Assembly: GCF_000972845.2 (NCBI RefSeq)
Contig: NC_040018.1
Span: 4,551,022-4,615,021 of the forward strand
Origin: Larimichthys crocea
Lineage: Eukaryota; Chordata; Actinopteri; Sciaenidae
Direction of reading: 5' to 3'
DNA length: 64,000 bases
A program made the position numbers and the translations under genes. Positions 11,661 to 23,660 of the stretch are shown piece after piece. The notes under the pieces were generated by a model, which made no database searches, was not told the DNA's origin, and saw only the letters and a list, made by a program, of their open reading frames with translations. The first letter of the stretch is position 1, and each line of letters starts with the position of its first letter.

Positions 11661-13726
11661 TTTGTATAAACTTGTATTTATACAGTAAAATATGTATATT
11701 ATGTAGTATTATGTAATATGTAGTAAAGCTTAAACATGAAAACAGCACTAATATGCTTTAACCGTAATACTTTCATATTACCTTACTGTTTATTGCGGTA
11801 TAATTCTGGTAACCCAAGCTGTGAATTTTTTACTGTAATAACATCTTTTTGTTTGTTTGTTTGTTTTACAGTGTAGCGATTGAGCCCATAAACCTGAGAA
11901 AGTGGATTAGTCCAGGTCATTTTTGCATAAGCTTACATATAATCTTTTAGAGGCCCCTGCAGACTATAAGAAAGAATGCAGATTTAAGACATTTGCACAT
12001 TGGTTTCACTTTTTAGACCCAGAAAGTCCATCTACCATTGATTATTCAGTTTGTGGTATTTACTCAAACAACTGATGCGAGTGTTTTTGGGAAGGCGTTC
12101 TCGCTGAACCTATTGTTGTGCTGATGGAATTAGTGCTGCGAAAATAAACTTAACATTGATTGTTAAAAGGATAACGGGTAAACATGAGGGATGTTTTGAA
12201 TTTCCATTAACTGGTTTGTTTGAAGCAAAGTCCTGAGTCTCTATGCCGTTAAGGGAAATGAAAAATTAATGGTAAGATAAAAATCAATAAGAGGCTGGGC
12301 GAAACTGAACAATAACAAGGAAACAGACTTGAGAAAACTTCCTTCAGGCTCTTTGTGAGTTTTTTTTTTGAATTCTTCATGTGACACATGTCGATCCAGA
12401 AGTTTTAAGTCATTTTGTTGTGTGGTCCAAGTATGAGAGGCAGAGTGTTTTTAAAACGCTTACATCCAACTATGCGTGGACATAAGGCAGATTTGGCAAT
12501 TTGAAGTATAGCTCCAGAGATATAACAGAAAGTGGACCAAAAATTGACTTAATAACTAAAATTACACCAATGGCTCTTCTACAAAATGCGAGAGGAATTG
12601 CCAGCCAACTCTTGTATAAAGATATAGTGATAAGTGCTTTTTCAATTCAGTAAAAAGCTGTAAAGCCCTGTAATAAAGCCCAGCAGCCAAAGGTAATGAC
12701 TTAATGCTTTCATCAAACCCTTACAATCAATCAGCCATAAAAAGAGATGATAATAGGGAACAATGTGTCTTCTTTTTGTTCTTTGGGAACATAATTACAT
12801 TGCAGTCTTACCTGCTTTCGGGATGGGCTGGACCAGGTTTTACACAATAGAATCATATTTTGTATAATTATAAAGGTTAAAGCCGAGCTGAAGCAGGTTT
12901 CAGACTAGGTGCAGTGGTTGGTTGCCAGCTTGTTACAGACTGGGTCACTTGGCTCAGCTCCAGTTACTTTGAAGCCTGAGCAAGGAACAAGGGAGCAAGG
13001 AACAAGGAATGTAAGCTGATGTGGACTGAGTCATCCCACAGAGACCAGATCTAACCATTGAGAACATGGAGTTCTTTGTTTAAATGTTCTGAGAAAGGTG
13101 CAAGTCAAGTCTCAGGTTTTTATAGGAAATTTAGGAGTCACGCTGCAAGTCTTTCAGGTTTCTGAATGCATTCCTGACATGCCATCAGTTTCTCAGGGTG
13201 ACACTGTGCCTTGATAAAGAAATGCATGTTTGTTTTTGATTCACAAGGATACACATAGACAATCATAGTGGTGTAAAAGTTCTTGGAAGTTTTAATCAAA
13301 AGCCAGTGAAGGAACAAAACCAGGGGATCTGTCAGAGAAGGCAAACTCAGCTGAAAAATCATCAAACTGGGAAACAGGCAGGGTTTTTTTTTTTGGAAAG
13401 GCTTGAAAGATACTATGAATCAGTATACATACTACTGGGATGATTAAGACTGAAATGGGAAGCAGGTGAGTGAGTGGGGATGGTCAGTTGGTAGAAACTG
13501 TGAGAAAGGGGGTTAACTACAGGACAGGAGGGAGTGGCTGGATCTGGAGTGACATGAAAATTAGTATGGCAGAGAAGTTATTTAGTGTTAATTAGTGCAC
13601 TTGTCCAGTTTCTAGGGTCAAATTAATCTAACCACCTGCTGGCTGTAGTTTAATATTTATCATTAGAGTCTATCTTAACTCTAGGCAAGAAAATCAATAA
13701 GCATATTTCTCAAAAAGTTGTGCTTT
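11661..13726. other. Non-coding interval
   Basis: Contains a (TTTG)n run near 11853-11868 in a 'tactgtaa'-rich stretch resembling the repeat at 38.3-39.4 kb, and a short internal duplication 'gagcaaggaacaagg' near 12975-13005. No exon recognised. Confidence 0.4.
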
Positions 13727-13800
13727 AAAGGCCCAGTATGTAAGATTTTGGGGGGGGGGCTCATTGGCAGAACATGTTATATTATGACAGTTTAGCAGAT
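13727..13800 (+). mobile_element. MITE-like repeat, left end only
   Basis: It starts 'aaaggcccagtatgtaaga' and continues to 'ctcattggcagaacatg'. This is the terminal sequence of a common teleost MITE-like family. Its other end appears, inverted, at 45.60-45.78 kb, and a related element is intact at 14487-14692. The right end is not identifiable. Confidence 0.5.
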
Positions 13801-14486
13801 AGAGCTGAACGTGGCAGATGGAAGACGGGGGAATATCCTGCAGCACACAAAAATCTCTGAGTTGGGCGATGCATGTGTTACCATGATGATGACTGAGCTA
13901 GTCAGCAGAGTCTGGGAGGCTGAGCCGGTCTTTTGTACTGCAGAGATAGATTGGGCGATGAGGAACAGGTGGTGAGGCGATCAGGTAGGTGGTAGTGAAA
14001 CTACATGCTTGGAAAGGGATGAATAATCAACTTTGGCAAAATATAGCACACAAGGGGAGGTTTGGGGTGATGGAGGTAAATAAGACAGCAAAGAGCATTG
14101 GTAGCTGTCAGCCTACATGAATATAATGAGTGTAATAGTCATAGAGCTTGTGAATGCGCCAGTGATTGTGAAGCCACTTTAGTGTTTTCTTAGGGTTCAC
14201 TTAGCACTTTTCTTGCAGCAGTCAGCTGTTTTCAGTATCCACCGTATTCAACCTACCCCACACCAAATAAAGTTAGAGACTAGCTGATGAACTTTGTGAA
14301 ACATTAAGCAGCTAAAGAGACAGATATTTCCCTCAAGAGTTGGTAGAGACTGAAAAACAGGGTTTCAAAAAAGAATGAATATTGGACTTTGTCAGGACAC
14401 CAGAAACTCATACTATCGCTCCATATATGCAGGATTTGTAAATACGTAACTGTTTTCTAAAAAGTTTGCCATAAACCTAAACTTAA

Positions 14487-14692
14487 AGGGCCAGTGTGCA
14501 TGATTTACTGCCATCTAGTTGTGAAGTTATATAATGCAACCAACTGAATTTCACTTACCTTACAAGCTGTAGGAGGAATTATGGTGGCTGTGGTTACTGT
14601 ATGGTGGTTCAACATCATGGACTCCATTGACATTCTCCCATATAGTATTCAATTTATCCCATATTCTGCAAATAACCCCCACACTGGACCTT
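14487..14692 (+). mobile_element. MITE with inverted termini and TTAA flanks
   Basis: The left terminus AGGGCCAGTGTG (from 14487) and the right terminus CACACTGGACCTT (to 14692) are inverted repeats with one mismatch in the core. TTAA lies immediately outside on both sides (14483-14486 and 14693-14696). The interior ('gccatctagttgtgaagtt', 'caaccaactgaatttcac') is wording I know from a widespread fish repeat. It is about 206 bp, non-coding and non-autonomous. The superfamily is uncertain: TTAA would fit piggyBac-like integration, but the termini do not start CCC, and TTAA could be part of the inverted repeat. Confidence 0.65.
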
Positions 14693-14696
14693 TTAA

Positions 14697-16026
14697 AGGT
14701 GAAAATATGTCAGTGTTGTGTGTATTCCTTGCGTCCGTTGTTCCCAAGTAACTAAACAAATCTTTGAATCCAGGTTTAACCCAGCAGTTTATTAATATTG
14801 GCGTCTAAAAATAAAGTGTGACCCTAAAATGAAGGCTCCTGCAGTCCCAGCACAGCCTCCCACTGTGGGATTGAACAGAACTGTCTATTTACAGAGCCGG
14901 GGGAAAAAAAAGGAAGAGTATTGTCCATCAAGTTCCTCTGAACAGCTTGTGCAGCATAATACAAGTGTTTTGTGGACAGGTGTTTAGACTCTGGGTCTAA
15001 ATGTCCAATATTTACATGAATATTGCTTGGATTCGCCTGATTGTAAATCTTAGTTTCACAGAGAGCCAACTGCTAACAACAATCTGGAGGAAGTCGTAAG
15101 ACTGTTTATAGAGGATTAGGTGGGTATGATTCGAGGAAACAGGTGGTAGTGTGACCAGAAAACAGCTCAGTGTGGTTAGGGTGGTTTTCTGGCTTTAGTT
15201 CAAGTATGTACTCGTCACTGGTCAATGCGTACTTTGAACAATGAGTTAATGACAGGTCTGCTTGTGTTGTGATCTGAACAGGAAATACCAGTTTAACTTC
15301 ATAGTAACATATGTTATTTGGCTGATTTGCAGCAGAGACAAATGAGTATAATGTTAAAGAATATGTTAAAATGTAGAGTCAGAAAGTCAGCAAAGTGAAA
15401 TGCTAATTAACAAAGCCAAATTAATTAATTCAAGATTAAACTGGATGGATTTTAAGCAAACAGGCTGAATGGTTAGTGACCAACAGCAGCTGCTCTGTGT
15501 ATTTAAATGGGGGTAAACCTGCTGTTTTGGAGACTTTCCAGTTTAAATGTAGCAAAACGGCCTGATTAGAGGAAGTAAGTAATTCTACAGTGAGAAGAGT
15601 CAATCGAGACCAACTCTTTTCCAGTGACTTGACTTGAGTTCATGTGAACTCCCTGTAAAAACTACATAAAATTATCTGAAGTCCAGCTGGTGGTGTGCAG
15701 TCATATATTCCCCCCCCAGAAAACCAATCCCTTGTGGTTCAGATTTCATTCTTGACCTTGTAAAGAGCAGTTGGCAAAATAATCTCATCTTAAGGTCCAT
15801 TTAAGTTGTTTAAGCGTTTCCTGCTGGCTCTTAATCAACAGATGGCATTTACCTGATTGTTATTCAAATTTAATTTAATGAACTTTAGGTTCAGTCCACT
15901 GTGTCAGTTTTGCAGGGCTCTGTTCACAGAATATGGCAGAAAGTATAATACTCTACTTTTATATCTACAGATGATGCAGGTCCTCAATGATTTCAATCAG
16001 CACTGATCAGCACAGCTAGATACCAC
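14697..16026. other. Non-coding interval
   Basis: AT-rich, no recognised exon or complete element. The 81-codon minus-strand frame at 14824-15069 has no recognisable domain. Confidence 0.4.
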
Positions 16027-16440
16027 TCAATCTAACACAGTTAGTCCTTGAAGTGCAGAGATCTGTCCGTCCAGCTGTCCATCAATCCATCTATCCCCTT
16101 CCACTTTTCCAGGGTTGGGTCGTGGCGGCACCAGGTTTAGCAAACAGTTCCAATGTCTCTCTCTCCAGTAACACATTCCAGCTCCTCCTGGGGCATCCTG
16201 GGGTGTTCCTTGGCCATATGGGGTATATAGTCCCTCCAGCAAGTCCTGGGTCTGCCCCAGGGTCTCCTGCCAGTGCCCAGAACACCCAATTATCCTAATC
16301 AGATGCCTGAACCACCTCTGCTGGCTCCTGTCAATGCGAAGGAGCAGTGACTCTATTCCAAGCTCCCTCCAGATGTCCAAGCTCCTCACCCCATCTCTAA
16401 GGCCGAGCCGAGCCACACTACAGAGGGAACTCATTTGCCC
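16027..16440 (-). mobile_element. Decayed non-LTR retrotransposon (LINE), reverse-transcriptase C-terminal part
   Basis: On the minus strand a 135-codon frame reads IWRELGIESLLLRIDRSQQR, then WFRHLIRIIG, and ends with a LVPPRPNPGK block. I recognise this order (E-LG-EPLLLRIERSQLRW, GHLIRM, LLPPRPDPGK) as the C-terminus of a LINE polyprotein abundant in teleost genomes. The middle section, normally a basic R-P-G-R-x-x-T-R-W region, reads out of frame, so at least one frameshift is present and the copy is dead. The flanking plus-strand text 'agctcatgaggtgagggttggaatgtag' also belongs to the element. The 5' bulk of the LINE is missing, as expected for 5' truncation. The clade was not decided. 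Confidence 0.75.
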
Positions 16441-16614
16441 ACTTGTCTCTCATTCTTTCGGTCACTATCCAAAGAAGCTCATGAGGTGAGGGTTGGAATG
16501 TAGGGAGAGTTTTTCCTTTTGTAACCTCTCTGGTACATCTACTGTCCATTTTCCTATCAATCGTGAACAAGACCTCAGGACACTTGAACTGTATTGCCTA
16601 CAATTCCTGCAATT

Positions 16615-16690
16615 TTATTTCTTACCATTTTTTAGGATCCTCATTAGCTTAAAAATAACAGAGGCTATTTGTCCTACAGTCCACACACAC
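16615..16690. repeat. Short teleost repeat fragment
   Basis: 'ttttaggatcctcattagct' followed by 'gaggctatttgtcctacagtcc' resembles the terminal part of a frequent fish repeat ('ggaccctcattagc...'). Short and diverged, hence low confidence. Confidence 0.35.
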
Positions 16691-17914
16691 AAATACCATT
16701 AGATATTAGATATACCACGTGAGGTTTCCAACCACTTGTAGTGCTATGGTGCAGTACTTTTAGGAGTGGTTCCCTGATATTTTGGGAGATGTGATTCACA
16801 TCCTGTCATTGGTTTCACATTGTTTCAAAGGCAGTGGTGGTGACAATGCACCAACAAAGAGAGTGAAGAAACTCAGTGCTACATATTAAACATGGATGTG
16901 AGCTATACACACTATCACATACTTTGAAAATCACCTTTGCAAATAATTCATGAGGAAGGAAAAGGCACACAACACCTTTGTGAGACATCAGGGATGTGCG
17001 GTGCGTTTTGGTGAGGAATACTAAATGTTACTTCTGTTTGTTTACAAGAAGACTCCATTGTGCACCTCCTCTGACAGAAAACTCACGTCCAAACACACCA
17101 AAACACCAAGTCACAACATAAAAAACCAAAACTATAGAATGAATAAAGAAGTGAGACATTGTTAAGTACCTTGAAAGTTACTAAAGGACATCTATAAAAA
17201 ATAAACAACTTAAATACTATTACAACAGCGGGATCAGAAGGATTTTTAAAATGCCATTGTGTATATTGCAATTAAGTATTATATCTATATAAAAATTATA
17301 GGCTGAGGCGGGACATTGAGCCAAGTTTGAAGTAAAAACTGGGAAAACTCCATCTGCTGTTGACGATTATGTGATATGATCAAAAACTGAAGATCAGCCA
17401 CTAAATGGACCTTGAGGTGAGATAATTAGCCCTGTGTTGTAGACGGATGAACAAAGCCAATATCTTTATAATATTACTGAACACATTACCTTGATTCCAC
17501 CCATCACTGAGTGTGAATACCTCAAATAAGAGATAAAAGCGTCTTTTCCTTGATGTGGTTCCAGAGAGACTGTGACCATCCCCCCACTACTCAAAATGTG
17601 TCCAAACCAACTAATTTACACCTTGAAATGAATCAATGTGAGTTCACTCGTGAGATTGTGGTTGTCAGTTGTGTTGACTTGCTGCTGGCTCAGTGCTTTT
17701 GCACTTTCCTTCTTTTATATCTCGTCCTCCTGACAATGTTTGTGGGCTTGGCAGATAAACAAGCAACAGAATAGGGAATAAAACAACAGATGGTTTTGTG
17801 CCAGTCAAAGTGCCTCTTCTTCAAGAGTAAAATTTTATCTCTCGCTTTTTCTCCTCTATTCTTGCCCTCCTAGCATGGATGTTTATGCGTGCACCTACAC
17901 ACACACACTCATAA

Positions 17915-17918
<4 letters not shown>

Positions 17919-17983
<65 letters not shown>
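17919..17983. repeat. (CA)n microsatellite
   Basis: An uninterrupted AC dinucleotide run of 65 bp, with a shorter interrupted run just upstream (17897-17908). Cys-Val frames on the minus strand come entirely from this repeat. Confidence 0.97.
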
Positions 17984-17984
<1 letters not shown>

Positions 17985-19763
17985 GTGGGCTGACACACAG
18001 AAGATCTGAGGCATGAGAACTGCAAGGCAGCAAAAAATTCGCCTCTGGTCCTCTTCATCTCCGCTCCTCTCCTCATGCAGCATCCAGAGTCCTGGATCTC
18101 ACCTCTGAAGCAGCTGTAAAAATGTTTTATTTTTTATTTTTTTTATCTTTTAACTAAAACTTTGAGCACAATCTGCTTCTCTGCAAAAAAACAACAACTA
18201 TAAAACGATTTAAATTAATGAGTCATTTTGTGAGGAGAAGAAAAGCTTTGTTTCCGTTTAGGTTAAATGAGATGACAATGCAATATTTGTTCAGCGTCTT
18301 GCATCATGATTTATGGATTTATATGGGTTCTTGAACAGAATATTTCATATATAATTTAATATATAACTGCTGTCTTTTATCCATGGAAAGGTATCAGCCC
18401 CTTTTTTTTGTGATGTGTTATCAAACACATTGATCCTGATGCTTCATGAAAAGGGGCATGTGGCCCCTTTAGCATATTTCTAAGTGTATAATCTCATAAA
18501 GACAAACAGATCTGCATTTCTGTATGAGGCTTTAAGTCGGACAGGGCTTGAATGTTTGCCTAGCAAGTCTTGCACCAAAGTAAATGTCTTAGCAAAGGAG
18601 AATTATACCCTCATATTGGCCCTAACGAAATGTGATGCATGGAAGGCGCATACCTCAGCATCTCGTGAACAGCTCAATGAAAAATGCGGCAGAGTATCGT
18701 ACAGAGTGAACTCACTGGGGAAAATGTAGAGCAAAAGTAATCAATTATCACACCTCCCACCACATTCCCATTGCAGAGGGCCCTTGATTATTTAAGGGAA
18801 TTAGCTATCGATCAGCTAAGTGAGTCAGCGGGACAGCCACCAGCCAGCTAGCCGGTCAGCAATACAGCCGTTGACTGTACCCCCCCCTCCACCGCTCATC
18901 AGCCTGCTGAAACAGGGGAAAGCTGGTTAAGCACTTGCCACTTCTCACTTGGCACCTGACTTCAGAAGACTGGGGAGGAATGCAGAAATTAACAGGTACT
19001 AATTATGTATGGGAGGCAGGCAGGCTCAAATCAAGGTCAACAAATGTTGAGGAGGCATGGAAATCTCACGCCATATGCCAGACTGCTGCAACGAAGTGTG
19101 TGCTGAGCTGAGACTCTGCACGCTCCCGGTTCCATTATCAACCATTATCATCCTGGATGTCTGCGTTCACACCAGAGCAATCAGCCACGGAGTTCAGTCA
19201 TTAAAAGAATACATTATGCTTCAACACAAGTGCTCTCGCTGAACAATTTACAACAATACACAGCTTCATGCAAAGAGGCTGTCGGCCTTAACAGATCCCA
19301 TTATCTGTCCAGCCAAGCTGCTGCCGGTGTGAATCTTCTGGGAGAAGAGCGTTTCTGTTTTGATGGTTTTTCTATTTGTGTGTATGAAAATATTCAGGCT
19401 TTTTGAAAGCGGGTGTTATTAGTACAAAGGAAATGAAGATGAAATGAAAAATGTTTACAGTGCAAAAACAATATGTGGAGGAGACAGTATCAGTGACTGA
19501 GACTTAGGTGACTGTAACTCTGTTGATCATCAAGTACACAACATCAAACGATCCTGTGCAAATGAGCCGTGGAAGTTTAGTTACGTTAATGTGAATGTTT
19601 GAAAGAAATAACTTTCAAGTTTTCCGACTAACACAAACATTTCTATTTGTCTTAATTAGCTGTGTTGTGGAATTTTATTTTGATCAAACCTTCTGACTTT
19701 AAACGTGCTATAAACACTCTCAATTTAATACTGATGCCTCTACATGACCTACATAAAGTAGAT
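17984..19763. other. Non-coding interval with possible conserved element
   Basis: No exon recognised. About 18755-18860 is a unique mixed-composition stretch ('cttgattatttaagggaatt', 'tagctatcgatcagctaagt') of the kind seen in conserved non-coding elements. About 19050-19240 is similar. A C7 tract lies near 18881. Confidence 0.4.
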
Positions 19764-20310
19764 CAGTGTTTCACAACCTTTTTCACTGCATACCACCTCA
19801 GAAAATATTGGCTTCTTCAAGCACCACCACCATGATTGCCAATAAAATGAAGTAACATAGACCGACCCCATTCAGCTTTGGACAATTCATCCCTATTAAG
19901 AAGACTGCTGTTGTTATTTTTTGACTGTTGTTGAATCCCAAACAGTTCAAGAAATGATTTGGTGGAGAAGACCAAATCCTGATCAACATTTGTCTCCCTA
20001 ATATTTTTTCTGTTTGGAGCCACGATTTTAATATGTTAATTTAACCTCATCATCACTTTTTAGCTCCTAACTATTCATGGATGTGTGTTTTATGTGCATG
20101 AAAGTGACTAAGTTAGCAAAGTATTTCAGAAATTACATTCCAGCAAACTTTTTTCATTGACAATTTTGTAGTATTTTGACAATATAATATGTTTTTAAAT
20201 TAAATTAAAGTAATTTAATTGAAAAAAATCTATATATATTTCAGAGATTCCTCTATGCACCACTTGAGGGAGGTCAGCTATCACCAGTGGTACACGTACC
20301 ATAGTCCACC
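19764..20310. mobile_element. hAT-type repeat, diverged copy 1
   Basis: It starts 'cagtgtttcacaaccttttt' followed by 'cataccacctcagaaaatat'. Toward the far end comes 'caccagtggtacacgtacca'. CAGTG-TTTC-CAACC is a typical hAT terminal motif, and 'accagtggtac.cgtacca' typifies the same fish family. A second copy of the first 250 bp lies at 31080. No clean right terminus or 8-bp duplication was found. Confidence 0.55.
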
Positions 20311-21006
20311 AGCCATCAGCAAGGCAGTAGCTGCTCTCAATAGCAACTTTCAGCTTCTTCTAGCTAATAAGCAAATATTAGAAAATGTTGCTGTGGCTGC
20401 TGAACAAACATCCAATTCTGAGCTTTGAAGCCTCTTTCAGCCTTTTGCTTTGATAATGGGAATGACGGTTCAGTCCAAGCTGCTGTCATCAGCCCCAAAA
20501 TTCACATTCACACCAGAAAGCAGGACAGCAAAGTGCAGCCTGTGAAACAGGTTGTGCCAGAAGCTTAAGGTGACATAGTGACTTACTGTCTGGCCCGTAA
20601 GGTAACACATTCAATTCGAGGAAACATGCAGAAGATAGTGTATGTCCATTCACTCATATTTCTCCATGCTGCATCTCTTTTGTGGGGCAGTTTTTGGTCT
20701 CACAGAGCAGGGCTGTGTCAAATGAGTGGTATGACACGGCTAATATAAAATCCTTCTCCATTTTGGACTCGGTGGGTCTCTCTGTTTCCTGAAAGGTCAG
20801 CACTGCCAAAACAGTCTGCAGCTGATAAACAGCACACATTTGTGTCAAAGTGCAAAAACACTGTGCCGATTTACTTTACATAGAGTGCCAATTTAAATCA
20901 AATAAATGGATTTTAATGAAATATTTCAGTTAAAAAACAAATCCACTATCACAAAAAATGCAGGTATTTCCATTTATTTGAACAGGGGTACATCATTTTG
21001 GCTACA

Positions 21007-21088
21007 GTTTTGTAGGCCTGAAAAAGAAAAAAACAGTTACCTGACTGAAGAAGTTTAGCCAGATTCAACTTTTTCAGGCCTACAAAAC
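21007..21088. repeat. Hairpin: 20-bp perfect inverted repeat
   Basis: The left arm is gttttgtaggcctgaaaaag (21007-21026). The right arm is its exact reverse complement (21069-21088), separated by a 42-bp loop. Base pairing does not continue beyond the arms. It could be a small foldback element or a structured transcript. Confidence 0.9.
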
Positions 21089-21146
21089 GCAACCTGATGT
21101 CATGCTGCCGTAGCCATACGATCAGACTGGTCAAACTCCTTAATAG

Positions 21147-21440
21147 TAAGCCTGAAATGTCACTGATACTGAACTATGATAATCTACCTGTTGTGTTTTG
21201 GCTTTGTTTATTTCATGTACCCAGCTTCTACGTCCGTGTCTGGCTCGCAGTCTACGCTGCGAAATAGTGACACGAAGAAGTTTCCTTTGGTTTGAGAGAG
21301 AGCAGTTGTCAAGTAACATGGACAGTGAATGAGAATGACGGAGCGCCGTATTGAGAAAACCAGTGAATTAGTGAAATAAAAACTTATTTTATGATTGTTT
21401 CATGGTGGTTATGTTTACCACAATCAGACAAAAGCACAGT
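21147..21440 (+). repeat. Dispersed repeat family R2, copy 1
   Basis: Aligns by eye with 62694-63005. Shared segments are 'tttctacgtccgtgtctggctc' versus 'ttttacatctgtgtctggctc', 'aagaagtttcctttggtttg', 'acatggacagtgaat', 'tattgagaaa' and 'tcatggtggtta'. The two copies are collinear and in the same orientation over roughly 300 bp, with many substitutions and one insertion. I do not recognise the family. Confidence 0.75.
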
Positions 21441-23214
21441 ATGCTCCCACACACTGCTGCATAACCTCATGGCAATTCAGCACAATTCAAACCAGAGATG
21501 AAAGGAAGCAAATGTTGGACTTATTTCTGAGGGTAGGTACCAAGAAAACTAATGTCTCTCTATGTAAAATTGCTTACATATTAGCTAAACCAACTTCTTA
21601 AGAATATAATATAACATTAATACTCTTGAATATTTGATTCTGATAAATTCTGATCAATTAGCAATTAGATTTCTGCGTTCTGTTATTCCTGTATAACAGA
21701 ATGCTGCTATGAATAATGGACCCTTGCTATCGATGCAGTTCTGATGATAGTCTCCAGTGAACCTAAGCAGACACGACAAAATCATTTTTCAATCAATAAT
21801 TTGACACAAAATATTGATTTCTTTGGTAAGCAGCTGTCTAATAAGCAGGATAATATGCAGCAAGTAGGTCGTTATTATCAATATAAACCGATCACCCTGT
21901 CTGGGTTTATTTCTCAACACTGACCTGCTCGCTGTACATTATCCTTTATATAATACGGTACCCTACATCCCTTTGTTTCTGTTCGCTGACCCTTAGTAGC
22001 CAAAAATGCATCAGTGCAGCTTTAATGATCTTCATGGCACAAGATGCTTTGTGATTTCTTTGCAGACAGGCAGCAGCCAGCCCCCATTTATCATCTGAAT
22101 GCTTGTCTTGTGTGGGAAAGGCTCTCATAGATGACACTCTGAGTTGATTGCAAAGCAGCCACTGCAGTAAAGTGCTGACGTTATGAGATGAGCAAGATAG
22201 CTCCTGGCATTGCCACATATCGCCAGCAGCCATTTCACGTGAGCAGTCACGGCTAATTAGGGTTTGATCGTTTTATTTTGAAAATCACCCCTGCTGTATA
22301 CAGGCCACAGAACTCAAATTTAAAAGATAAAGTGTATGACAAACATGATTACAGCTACTGCTATATAGGTGGTCATCAGGCACTAAAAATCATTTCCTTT
22401 ATAGCACTCGCTCTGCATGAGAGGAAATAAACACACTTTTATCGAGGTGTTCTCGTGGTTGGAGGTGCCACACAGTTAACAATCAGTGATCACACTATGC
22501 CTCTATTGATAATTGATGTCCTGGATTATTAGCCCCTTTCAGTGCCATTAAGAGATCCTCTGTGTCAGTGGAGTGTTTCTGGGTCCCACTGCTCCCGTAG
22601 TGCGTATCATGCTGTGGCTGAGACGAGGAGCTGATTAAAATCTGCCACAGCCCAGTGCACTGAGGACACTCAGTTATTTGGGGCCTGCAATGCAGAGGAT
22701 GAAACTCCTTTCCCTCTTTCCCTCGGTGTCATCAAACCAATGGCACCTTGTTTTCTACTTTCTCTTCCAACTGTATTCATGTATCTGTAACGAAAGAAAG
22801 GGGAAGAAATGCTTTTGAGGGACTTCAAAGTGGGGTGAAGTGAAGAGGCTGAATCTATTTTGGTGGGGAAAAAAACACCTAAGACAGGTATATCTAGACA
22901 CACAGGCAAACACCAGAGCAATTTTTCTTTAGACAGGAAGTGATTACATGGTACATTACAATGCAACTCATTACTGCTTATGGCGAATTAATTACATGCC
23001 TCTCAGCTGAAGTAAATTAAAACCTGGTTGGTTGTGATACTCAACAGAAAGACTGATGAACAAGGCTGTATTTGACAATTCACTGTGTAAAAACTAAAGG
23101 CTGGAAGAAAGGCCAAAGTAGACAAAATTATTTAGTTTTTCAGAAGATATTCAGAAGGAATACTCATATTTGATAACTGCTTCTGTAACTCATTTAGTTT
23201 TTTCCTGAAGCAGT
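21441..23214. other. Non-coding interval
   Basis: No supported exon. Unique sequence of mixed composition near 22480-22660 may be a conserved element. The minus-strand frames (95 and 98 codons at 21946-22233 and 22670-22966) carry no recognisable motif. Confidence 0.4.
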
Positions 23215-23660
23215 ATTAAAGCAACATTGAGTAGCTTTTCTAACATAAAATAACAGGTTTAAAATGATGCGATTACACTCATCTGTGATCAGGTGCATAG
23301 TGTCTCTGTCATTCTGTATATTTTCAGTCATAAGTGTTCAATGTTTAACTGATTTTTTGGAAATTTGGGAGAAGCAGAATACAACTGTCCTCTCAGCTTT
23401 GGTCTGTTTTTTGTTCTCAGAGAAATATCTGTCTCTTTAGCTGCTAAATGCTCCACAGCTAGTTGGTTCGGTGCTGGATGAACATACGGTGGGTTTATCT
23501 GAGTATTTTCACTAAAAGTTGCTGCATTTGACAATGACGCTAATGAGACCACTGAGAGTGAAATTTAGGCAGTAAAGCTTCAGCTTCTAAAACCAAAACA
23601 AGGAGCTGAAAGAGGCCAAAATTGGCTAATAAGTTGCTTTGTCACCGACCAATACTGGTC
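23215..23660. repeat. Teleost MITE-like dispersed repeat
   Basis: 'aaagcaacattgagtagctttt' at the left, then 'tagctgctaaatgctccac' and 'gaaagaggccaaaattggct'. The right-hand block recurs at 25355-25435 as 'agctgctaaatgttccagta' and 'aaccaaaataggctaaaagg'. These phrases belong to a common fish repeat. The ends are not precisely defined. Confidence 0.5.

Noticed and set aside
16053..16298. Plus-strand frame opposite the LINE remnant
   Set aside because: Antisense shadow of the reverse-transcriptase C-terminal fragment.
17821..18083. Minus-strand frames of 62-70 codons rich in Cys-Val
   Set aside because: They are translations of the (CA)n microsatellite.
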